Part shown: piece after piece, positions 50,201-62,200 of the stretch
Numbering within the stretch: the stretch's first letter is position 1
How the letters are laid out: each line of letters opens with the position of its first letter
NCBI GenBank assembly: GCA_947846985.1
Contig: CANTUZ010000005.1
Location: 48,883,389-48,947,388 of the forward strand
Direction of reading: 5' to 3'
Origin: Fratercula arctica
Taxonomy: Eukaryota; Chordata; Aves; Charadriiformes; Alcidae
DNA: 64,000 bases
The notes under the pieces: generated by a model
What the model saw: the letters and a program-made list of their open reading frames with translations, nothing else
The model's database searches: none
What the model was told of the DNA's origin: nothing
Position numbers and translations under genes: made by a program

Positions 50201-53200
50201 CTCTTTCCACCTATTAATACTGTAAGTGATGAGCATTCCTCAGAGGAAAAAAGATACAGCAGCTTGAGGAGGAGGAAACTAAAATGCTAGTATGATAAAA
50301 ATGTCTAAAAGGACCTCATGCTATAGCAAATGGAAACAAAATTTAGCAGCCCCTTGCTGGGACTACCAGATCAGTCACAACTTGTAGGGGATCACCGAGC
50401 AAGTGAAAGGTGCATTTAAAAATGCCAATTATTTCACATTTTATATCTTAACACACTATTGTAAAGAAAATGTATATGATGCTTTTGCTTAGTGTTTGTA
50501 TATCTGAAATCACTATAGGGAACTCTAAGTGATTGTATCTGTTAATAGTCAGAGGTTTAAACTGTGATGTTGATTTAAGCAAGTTATTTAATCTGTCCAT
50601 AAACTCACTGTCAGTTTCAAGCAGAGATTCTCCTTTCCAGTCAACCTCCCCTCTTCAGGTCAATTTGCTTAAAGGTCTGAGCTTATTAACTTTGTAAGAA
50701 CTTAAGTGCTGGGAGACAAAGGAAAATCTATACACTTAAAAGGTCAAATACCTTTTCCCCATGTTTTATTTTAAGAGAAAGTAGATGAAAAAACCAAAGA
50801 CTTTCGATTTCATGCGGTGTAGGGTATTTGTACCACAAGAGGGCGCTAAAACCATACTTAAAGTGATAAGTTACTGCTGTATACGTTACACAACTAAGCC
50901 ATAAAGTAAGGAAGTACGCATTGCTTTCAAACGTACGCGCTCACTACATAAAAGACTTCAGATATCTTCATGGCACATACATACATTCGTAACGTACTCA
51001 CACTGCCACTACTTCCAGGAGAGCAGCACAGCTTTTTGTAAAAGAACTATCCTGCCAAGTAATGAAAGGCAGTGAGACTAAAGAAGCTTGAAACAAGTTG
51101 TGCTTCAGGTTTTGAATAGAATCATAGAATGGTTTGGGTTGGAAGGGACCTTTAAAGATCATCTAGCCCAACCCCCATGAAACCCAGTAGCAAGAAAACT
51201 CACTCCAATAATAAAGTTTAAGATTTCCAATTTTGATCTTGTCTAAAAGAATGTGAAGGGCATAAGCTCAAAATGAATGCAACTGTCAGAGGTAGATGCT
51301 AACAGTCAGATAAAAATATTTCGGGTACAAATGACTTCTGCTCCTCCAAGCAGCAATTCTGTTTACACACGAGGAGAAGTCTTATGCAACAGCATGATTA
51401 ACAAATCAGCACATTTCAACGGCCAGCTGACCATCACACTAAAAATATGCTTAGTATATTGTAACCTTTTAATAAGGCTTGACAACATCTGAATGTTCCC
51501 ATCAGCCAATGAAGTGCCACAGGAACAATCCTTTAGGCGTTAGTTGGATATTCCTCTACAGACCTTATCACATGATAAAAGCTACTTGCAATTTTTAAGC
51601 CATAAAGGTGTGCAAAACCAATCTTTGCAATGCACCATTTCAATATCAGATAACAATAATGATGGCTTTTTCTACTGGCTTAAGAAGCAGCACAAAGCCA
51701 AAGTATGCCATTTCTGCAGCTCTGAGAGCTGACCATATCTTTCACATTAAGTTTTTTTACACTCATTATGCAAGTCTCTTGGTTCTGTTATTTGTGTGTC
51801 AGTATGGCTGCTTAGGTATATGTCAAGCAACATAAAGTTTCTTCTACTTAATATCCTTCAGGAATTGACTTGCCAGTAACATAACAGTTGATCACTCAGT
51901 AGAGCAACATCCTTAAAGATTGCCAAGTCCCCTCTGGAAGGACCACCACAGGATTCTCCCATAACAATGAAGTCTTACGACCATTTTCTCAATTATTTGG
52001 GAATAAGGCAGTATGTGGGCTGTTGGTCCAAGTAACAGAGGAAGATGTAGTACTGCAGCACTGTTGCTGTATAGGATCCATGTCAGTTGCAACTTAGGCA
52101 ACTGCAAGTTGCCTAAAATATGTCATACATGATATAGCTGCTTTGGACACTTCACACCCCCCTCCTCCATAAGAAAAAACCCACCAAAAACCCTTGCAGA
52201 TTTGGAAATCCTTTTATAATGAAGACAGACATTTATATAAACTTCAACACAGGAGGCAGAAGTTAAATAGAAAATAGTTGGTCTGAGGTTTTTAATTCCT
52301 CTTCTCATATGCAGGAAGTGACTTGGGTTTGAAATATAAATTTCTATCTTGAGTAGAGGTAAGTTCAGAAAAAAAAGTACAGGGCAGCAGTACAGACAGG
52401 AGCATATAAGCAAGCATCCAAGTCAGCGTTAGTGTATCACACTTCCAAAGTCCTCTGCTAACAGCAAATGACCCAACATGCTTGAGAAAATTCCTATTTC
52501 ACTTACTTGAAATTTACACCAGACACATACTGTAATCAAAAATCAGACTATAAATTCAGATTTTTGATCCCATATTCCATCCCATGCTAGCACATAACTC
52601 CCACTGACCATTTGTTGGATTCTGCCGATGGCTCATGGCAGCACAGCAAGGAACTCCATGTTTCACTAGTTAGTTCAGTTCTTGTGAACAGAAGCTTTTG
52701 ACAGGCGAAGCAAAACCACAGCTATCACATGGGCCTACAACCCAAAGCACAGGCAACCCTCCTGCTATTACTTTCAGAAATACTAAATGATTGCTTACCA
52801 AAACAACATTTGACATTCCAATTTCTTGGTAAGTTTTTCAGCATAACACATCCATCTCAAAGGAGATGGATACAAGTAGTTATGACATGCCATCAAGTGT
52901 ATAATAATGAGAGGACAAACTAAATTCAGTATCAGGTGTCCCCAAGCAAACACACATGATACGGCTGTGAAAATCTCCTGAAGTAACAATCCATCAATAC
53001 TGGGATTGTCAAGCATACGTTTGATCCATGTATTTAAAACATGCATAAGCTCTATTACCTAAAGTTGCATTCAGACAGGTGTGTGAAAATAAGTGTTAAG
53101 TTTGCATCTTGTCATCAAAACATACCTTTCAGTCTGTCATGGAGCCAAACAAGAGCAGATTATGTTGCTTTATGAATCTTTTAAGTCTATATGATATTAA

Positions 53201-56200
53201 CATTTTAACAAATGCTGTAAGTGCAACAGGTAAATGTTAAATATTAGCATCTAAATACAGTTTGCATTTTTTAGGTTTTATGTAGTAGTTGAATAATTAT
53301 ATATACTATTGCATTACATATGGAAGGTCAAAATTCAAACTTAAAATCTCTTTTCAATTGTTTTCTTTGGACTGAAGGATGAACAGAAGACTCCCAAAAT
53401 TTCAGGATACTTCCAAGTGTGAAGTGTGATTTCTGGGCACGCATTCTTGAAATAATGCTGTTTTTGGAGACTTAACCTCGCTTTCATACAGCCTGTCAAG
53501 GTTCCTCTTGAGTCAGTTGTAGTTTACAGTGGGGAAACAAAATTTCCCCCAACCTTATAAAAATAAGACAGGCAAATCTACCTTTCCATTTCTGAATTCT
53601 GAGTTTCGACTTAGATCACAAATCACGATCAAGGTTGAATTGACTAATATGTTTATTTTACACTCTGCACAAGAATGTACAACGAACATTTACACTCTTT
53701 GTCAGGTTCATACTTTCAGGTTTCTTGCACTCAGACAAAAGACGACCTAAAGGATATTATAAATAGAAATGAAAAAGAAAGAAATATTAAGACAGGAAAA
53801 GGCAAAGATATAAATATCGAGTGAAATACTTAAATACTGCAATACTGAAATTTAATGAGCAAATTAACATGCTAAGGCTTATTCATCGCTCTCCTGATTT
53901 AGCAGCTTCACAGATTCTTTAACAAACAAAGCCAACCCAAATGTACCAGATGAATACATTCACCCTCACTTTGTTAACCTGCAGCCAAGCTAGCAGAAAA
54001 GGAAAGATAACACTTTTCTCATAAGCACTTTTGATATTGGTCTCTCCTCGCATTCAAGAAACACAAACTTCCTAAACAGCATATGCAGTAATAGCTGACC
54101 TCAAAACAAACATCCTGGATCAGGAATCAATGCAAAGAGCAGCCAAGAATTAACCAGAGGAGCATATTTTTAAGTATTACAACAAGTTTAAGGAAGAAAA
54201 GCGAACAGAAGAAAATAAAGATGTAAAATACAGCCGTTGCTTATTACCATCTCAGTTCTGTGAATATACTTTTAAATTACTTTCTGCTTAACTTCAAAAT
54301 CAAGTGGTTCTCATTAAGGTTTGACTGGAACAACTTTAACCTTGTGAGTTACAGCCATTTTTAAAGAAGATCTTAATAAAAAGCAAGCAAACATTGAATT
54401 TTTTTTCCCCAGAACAGTGAAAGTGTCTCTTGTGATGACATTTGCAAGTCCCACTACTGATTACAGTATCTGTAGGGATTTTTAAGAGAAGGGCGATCTG
54501 GTATGAAGAGATTCAATGAAAGATAACAGTGTAAGAGTTGACATTATGGAAGTCAGCTAGAGACCCACCAGTTGGGCCATAATACCACTAACTACACTAC
54601 ATTTTGCCAAACAGCATTCATTTCTCTGCACAACTGATGTGCTGTCAGAGCAAAAATGTATAAGGCCATAAAAGATAGTATTACTCTAATAGCATATTCT
54701 TGGGAGTTTCACCTACAATGGCATCCTCCATGCTGTACCAGGAGATACGATGGCCTCTAGCCTATGTTTACAAAGTGTAATTCTAGATGTTAAGTCAGAG
54801 GAGGCTTCTCTGCGTCTTTCCACTGGAGAGGGAATTAAAAATAATTCTGAGAAAGTCCCAACAACACTAAAAATCAGAAGTATTTCTCTCATGTGAGGTT
54901 TTCATTTAAAAACAAAGGAAAGACTAGATGGAAAGATACCTTAGTAACAATTTGAGAGAGAAGGGATTACAAAATATATTCATAAACGCTCTTCAGGATT
55001 GCTCATGAGCAGCACATTAGCCATATACAAGTATAGACAAAATACTTGAAATATGCCAGTGGAATTCACTGAAATGAAAGAATCCATCTCCAAAAGCTAT
55101 TATTGGGTTGTTTGGGTTTTTTTAATACAAGTAGCCACTAAGGCCAACAAAGCATTCTATCTCAAATTTTTTAAAGTTTTTTTTTTTTTTTTTTTTTTTT
55201 TTTGTGGAGAAATTGTGTTCAAAGTCATTATTCTCACAGATTTTTGGAAGGTTAAAAGCAGTGACCACAGACCTATATAAAAAAAAAAATGTAGACACAA
55301 CATAGTCTATTCTGCAAAGACTGAACACTAGAAAATGACATCCAAAGTACTGAACACACTGAAAAGATACGAATTAAAACTAAGCTGCTCTTCACCAAAT
55401 TCTTCACCTTTAGGAAAATATATCCATCTGACTGCAAAATTTGAAAGGATGTACAAAGGGGCTGTTGAGTAGCCTAGCAGCAGTAGCTGTGCACTTCCAT
55501 AAATAGTGAATCCAGCATTCCTCATTTACCAGTAAGAAATATTGGTGAGGCTGCTAAGGTATTACTGACACCCTCGGGAAGTAATTTGCCCTCAGTGGCA
55601 GCCCTCTAGATATTCAAGTCATCCTCAAGCACTTCTTAATGGACTGTAACTTTTCCATTAAAAGCAGTGCCTCAACCTTGGTCCTTACAGGGAGAAAGCA
55701 CTATAAAGCAAAAGGGAAGATCCTTGGGAAAAAAGTAGAGTAATCATGAATTTCAGGTGCAACACCCAAGACAAACAGACACTATTTCACTTGTGGTCCA
55801 TCTTTCAGCAGTTGCTTACCGCTGCACATAGAAGAGGTGATGTTGTATAGAAAAGGATAAAACTGCAAACAGCGGATCATCTTCAGGCTGCTTTCACACT
55901 CCGAGCACTTGGTCGTCAAATCCAATGCATGTCTGAAGGCCTGCAGGGCTCCACTAATGTTGTTCAGAGCCAGATACGCATTTCCTAGGCTCAAAAAAGT
56001 CAGGGGCTGCAAAGAGAAAAGCAACATACACTGGCATAAGTATGTTCACTGTTTAAAATTGAAGCCATCCAGGAAAACCCCTGTCAATCCACACCCTCTC
56101 CAATTTGGCTGAAAAGAATTTAGAAAACTTCTTAAATAAGGACTGCTTATTCTTAGAATGGAGAACTACCAGCTTGATGGACTGGTGCTAAACAAAAGCT

Positions 56201-59200
56201 GTTTTGACATAAAGTTCTGTTCAGGATTTCATCTTCCTACAATGAAAAACAGATGTTAAATACACACAAGCTGAAATGAAGCATTAAATACTTACTTATA
56301 ACCCATCATAAACATAATGCTTTCTGCACAAATTAGCAAAGAACTAAACTGAAATGCTTAAAGACATTTTAAAATGATTAAAAGTCAGCAAAAACATAAA
56401 AATATTACTAGAGTTCTAGTAGGATGGATGCATTTCATTTGTCAAGAGCGTTCAGGATTTCCTTGAGCGGAACTAGGTTACTGACAACACCAATGTCACG
56501 CTAGCTTAGGGGTATACATTTACGTTTACTTTCAATTCCTTATAAAACTTAAGATTTTTTTCAACTGCTTTTGGCTAGTCTCCCTAAATTAAGTATTTTT
56601 TTCTTAAAGTACAAATTATAAACACCTTTTTCACTGGGTAGAATTTAATTAGCACTTTAATACAGGCATATAGTAAAGCATTATATTTTGTTTGTTGACT
56701 GAAAATTCTTTCACTTACACAGAGTAATTTGCGGCAATTAACAGTATAATGCTATAATAATGACTGTAATATTGTAGCTTAGCAGTCATTTTTTCCACTG
56801 AAACAATTTTACATTATCCCCTGAAAATGTGAAAACTGAGCTTGAGAATTTTTCAAACTGATCTTAGCTTGTATTATTAAACATCATTCCGAGAAAGGTG
56901 CAAGCTGAGTAACAGGATTTTTATTTTTTTTTAAAGCTTTTTTTAATGTAACACATCATTCACTCCCTGTAGCTGTAATTCATTTTAATTTGTATTTACT
57001 TTCCATCATATTCCAGGAAATACTATTCAAGTACAAATTCTCCTGCCAGATTTTTTGATACGATAGGTATCACAGGACTGAGAATGCCTGAAAAAAAATA
57101 GGACGAGGCATTATTGTAATGAGGTAGGACTTGCCAATACTTTTGAAGAAAAACCCTACTCACACAGCGTGGTCCTAAGGATCCCTAGGCCCCTCCCCTC
57201 CAAGGTTGTGCTTTCAAGTGTTCTTCTTAAGACACATCATTCAAGCACAGTTCTTTCTGTAGTTCCTTTTTGCACTCTTACCTGCCACCCAGGTCGGTCA
57301 GATCCCTTTCCAACAATTGCAAAATTGTTCCTGGATGCAATACTGAAAAAGGTTATTCCGTTTTTTTTTTTTTTTTTTACATGCTAGATGACTGGTGGCC
57401 TGGCAGGTTTAAGCTCTCTGTTTATCTAACTACAGAGGTAGACGCACAGGAAAAAGTCACTTGAACTTCATACTGAAGTATCTTGAATGTAAGACCAAAA
57501 TTACTCGCCAGAGAAAAGGTGTCCCCCACAACACCTCCCTCCCCTTCCTTTTCACAATTGTTCTGGCCAGTCCAGTAGTTTACATAAATTATACAGCAAC
57601 TTTTTATGTGACATAAGTGACAACCTACAGAATGTTTATAATGTTACCATTCAGAAATAAAAAAAACCGGTTTTGAATCTATGATTGGAAGTCAAGTCAT
57701 AAAACCAACTAGAACACAGTTTTTCCTCTAGGTATATAGATAAAAACTAGGCACAAATAAAACAGTATAGATAAAAAGTCAAGTGGCACGGAAAGATGTC
57801 TATACAGCCAAAGATCTTGGTGACATATGTGCTACTGTAAGGGTTTTAAAAAAAATCGAGACACAATGCTGACAGCATTATGGATCTCTATTTTAGATGA
57901 AAACATTGCCAAAACACCAGGATTAGATTCCTTGGAGCCACTGCTGGTAATACAGGTTTGGGGAGGCAAAGAGCCTGCCATTTATTTTAGAAGAACTTCT
58001 GCTCTAGATGTTTATATTCTCAGCAACCAGCATCATCCCCAGTGTGATCAATAAATTAAATGAAAATTAACATCTGTTGCAAATCACAAGGTGGAAGCTG
58101 AACTGCATGCACAGGTAAGCAAGCACAAGTAACATGTATTTAGAAAATAATAAAGGAAAGAACATTCACTGCTGAACGAACACAAATCCCATCATCTTAC
58201 CTCAGAGGCATTGATGGCCAAAGCCTTCAGCAGGAGCCTGCTGGCATCCAAATGAAGACCATAATGAATCAAGAGGTTAGCAAGATTGACCAGAGGGATG
58301 TCCTGATACTCATGTGGAGCCAAATTAAATGCTTTTTGCAAGCAAGTGATAGCAAAGGTGCTATTTCCAACTGCACGCCAGTACAATCCAGCTTCATTAA
58401 GCACAAGCCACAGAGGATCTTCCGGCTATAGGAGAGTCAGGGAAAAGGATGAAAATACCCACAAAGAGGTGTCTCAGGAAGACAGACTTGCCTGCTCTTT
58501 GGTAAGAAACATACAAAACTCACTCTTGCATACTACCTTATTAAGTAGATACAAATTACACTTTGCTGTGACTGCTAGCAGATTATTCAATCTGCTCTAC
58601 CCTACTCAAATTGACCCTATTTACAGTCTGAATTGTAATTCAGTAGCAGCTGCGTCTCACACTCTACCCATATGACTGCCTTATATTATCAGCACAAAGT
58701 CACTTAAAATACACAAGTGATAACGGTTAGCTCGCTTCAGGAAGCGACATTTGTGAGCCACATCAGAGTCTTAAAATTACATTAATACAGGTCTACGCAG
58801 AAATTACAATTTGAAGGCCAGGCAGCTTTTAAATTGTAGTTAGATGTGCTTCCAGGCCCTATATCCACCATCAAGATTTCCTGTCAATTTAAGGTTTCAG
58901 AATTGTTTTTTCTTAGATTTAGTTATCTATTTGTCTTATGAAAGTTGACAAGTGTCATGCATTAGATACTGTTTAAAGATTATAAACCAGCAAGCAACAA
59001 GTGAGGGCAGGTGGAAGAATGGACAAAGTGTCAAATGCACCTTGAACATTCCTTCCTTCTCTTTCACCTATAACAGAAAAAACAAACATCCTACAGGAAA
59101 AATAGCAAAACTTTAAAATACTGACAGGTGGACAGAGCTATGTAAAACATCCACTTTCAGATAGAGCAGTTTGAAATGGTTTAGAAACACTTACATTCTC

Positions 59201-62200
59201 GTTTTTAGTATTTTCAGCATTCCATGTTATCCAATTCTACAAAGTGTTTAAAGCATAAAGGCAACAACTGAAATTAATGTCCAATCCAACCTACATATTT
59301 GAAGCCCAAACGCATGCATGAGTAAAAAACATGCAGCTAGGACTAAAGAAGCGGAACAAATAAGGATCTTCACAGTAGTACTGTATTAACACAATACAAC
59401 TGGCATTGCAGTAATATTGTGTTGGAAAAGTTAATCAGTACAAAGATTTTCTTCCAGATTTTAAAAACAACCTCACACTGGGGTTCTACCTATGGTTCAA
59501 GATGAACTGCAAGATAGCGATAGGATATATTACTTCTTTGTTTGGAATACCTTACACAATCTGTAATTGTAAGAGTATTTATCACCCCTATTTTGCAATG
59601 CACATACGTAACGTTACTTGCATGTTTTTCATGCTAAACTCCTCACTGAATTACACTCCATATGCAGGCCTCAATGACCTTTAACTAAATCATCAGCAAG
59701 TTATTGGCACTTTGTCTTTCCCAATACAAAAATACCAACTGTGGCACTCCTGCTCTACAAAGTTTATCATTAGCAGAACAGGCATGCCGACACAACAGCG
59801 TTCTTACATTAGCATCTAAATGACCGAGAAGTTCAGACTTTTAGCATGGAGGCAACAGAATACTACAGTTAAAAACAGAAGACCGATGCGCTGCAGCAGT
59901 TAAGACATTAGACGTGCATAGGACTGTTCTGAGCAGCATAACAAGAATCAACTGCTACTGTTAATTTTTCTTCTGGGTAAGACAGATGCACATAGTAAAT
60001 GGTACTGATTTTAGACTAAAAGCAATACATACACACGCTGCCTTGCCACAACTTGTACAAGAGAGAATTTCAGAAATATGAGCTTGACTCGTCAAAACGT
60101 GTCAACCTCTATCTCAATGCCTCCTGTCATTTGACTTGTGATGACCCTCAAAGGCACTGTGCAAGATGGAGGTGGCATTCCACAAAGTGTTATACAGATG
60201 TATATTCTTTGCCCCAGAGTGCTAATTATCTTGACAAAAGATTGACAGAGGGTTGGTTTCTTTGGAGAGTGGGGTGGGGGAAGACGCAGGGTAGTGGGGA
60301 GGAGGAAGAGCAAAAGGCAGGCATGCAGGAAGGGGTGAAAGATGGAGAAGTAATTCCACGCTATTTCTCTCAGTTAAGCAAATAGGTACCAGGATTAGCT
60401 AATATATTGCAGCTCCACATCCTGCAGTCACAACAAGAACTATAACTACAGGTCTGTTTGGTCCACACTAAGCTAAATTAAATGGATACTTCTCTCTAGG
60501 TTTGTGCTGTACTTATAAACATGGATTTTTAAGGTGGTTTCATCTCAGTTACAGGCAGCAAATAAGCTTATGTCTTGCACATCACTGACTGACTTCTTTG
60601 AAAGTATAGAAAAAATTCAGAATTCTTATTTGAAGCTTTATCTCATGCTACAGATTTTACATACCTTTTTCATGGCATGATCTAGAAACTCTCCTATCTT
60701 CACCTGCGTAATAGATTGATTGTTGATACGAGAATGCAAAACCTGGACAAAAAAGATTTTAATTTTTTTTTTTAAACAACTGAAGAAATTTTACAGTATA
60801 TATCTACGTTGGTCATTCAGGTATTACTTCCCTAAGTATTTCTTCAGTACAGGGGGGGAAAAAAAAAATAAAAATTGTTCTAAATAGATGATGTGAACAT
60901 GTAACGATTAAAGCAGCTGATCTCCAGAAAGCAGTACGAAGGAATAACCTCAGCCTAAAGTTACCAACTTGGTAGAATACAGTAGTTATTGGAAACCCCA
61001 AGAAGTTGAATGATGTCAAAGGACTGTTAGAAGTTTTAAAAGAAAATAGTAATTTTAAATAGTAAATTAACTTTCCCACTCTGTGTACTTTTGGGCAGCA
61101 TTTGAAAGAAGTCTGATAACAAGTCTTACGCTGAGTGACAAGTTCTCCCTTTCTCCAGCTCTATTAGAAAGCACTTGCTTCCCTTTTTTGGAAGTACCAG
61201 TTGGCTTGTGATATCAAGTAATCTTTTAAATATCAGAACATGAAAGGTTCTGAGTAAGATTTTTAAGGCAATAGAGAGGAGAACTTTAAAATAGAAGAGA
61301 ATCAATGGGAAAATGTCTCTTACTTGTCTTGCTTGATCATCCGGCATCTTGGATTTCAAATCTAGATTACTGTCTAGTTCCTTGATCAGTATGTTTAGAG
61401 ATTCATTGTTACGAGCATCAGTAATGGAAGAACAGTCTGCTGCCTGGGTTTCTCCATGCCCAACGGTATCTCTTGGGATACTCACGATTGGCTGGACTCT
61501 AGCAATAAGGAGAACCAAGACACATTAATAGCATCTGCTGCATGTCACTAATACATAAACATAAGAATCAGCTACATTATCAATTGACAAATCTCACACT
61601 GTAGACTGACACAAGATATGAGCTGCAAACCAGTAAAGTTCAAGGACAACTCTTCCCTTGAAAAGTCATCAATAAATAAGGTCTTTACTTTCCATTTTTA
61701 AGCACAAAATACCTGTAAATAACGGACAGTGCAGTAGAGATAAGACACAGAAGATTCTCATATTATGCTTATAAGAACTGTATGAAGTTTAGAACTAAAT
61801 AGGTAAGTAAAAAAGAAAATGCTAACGTTTTACACTGAAGTTTGATTTCAAAAACATAATGGGGTAGCTACATTATTTGCGAGAAACATTTTAAGCTGAA
61901 CATTGTTTTCTTTTCAAAGGAAGCTTCAGGACATCGGTGGGTGGGAATCTTCGCTTTAACTCCTGCTCAATACTAGAATTATACTGACTAGGAGGAGAAA
62001 GCTTATGTTGTTAAGTGAGCAGGATATTATGAAATTGCATTGATCTATGTAAGGTAGCTATTGCAGCACAGACACATTTATTTTATCCTACGTAATAGCA
62101 AGTATTACTGACGATTCTACAACTAAGCTGGTTTTCTACCTCTGTCCCAAAGGAACGATCCGGGGCTTTCCACTCAGAATCATTTTTTAACATTTTCTGG

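Larger units (their letters stand above)
38454..55819 (-). other. TTC17 intron 6 of window (17.4 kb, largest)
   Basis: GT-AG intron (GTAAGC ... CTTTCAG) separating the central TPR block from the linker exons. It holds a CR1 copy (44727-45366), a short CR1 tail (51117-51180), an L2/MIR-like tail (42360-42440) and a CTCF consensus motif (50833-50848). It also holds two palindromes (47848-47869, 52094-52116), an AATAAA plus A16 signature (40264-40299), a locally GC-rich patch near 39330-39480 and a T27 run (55177-55203). The rest is plain AT-rich intron. Confidence 0.85.
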
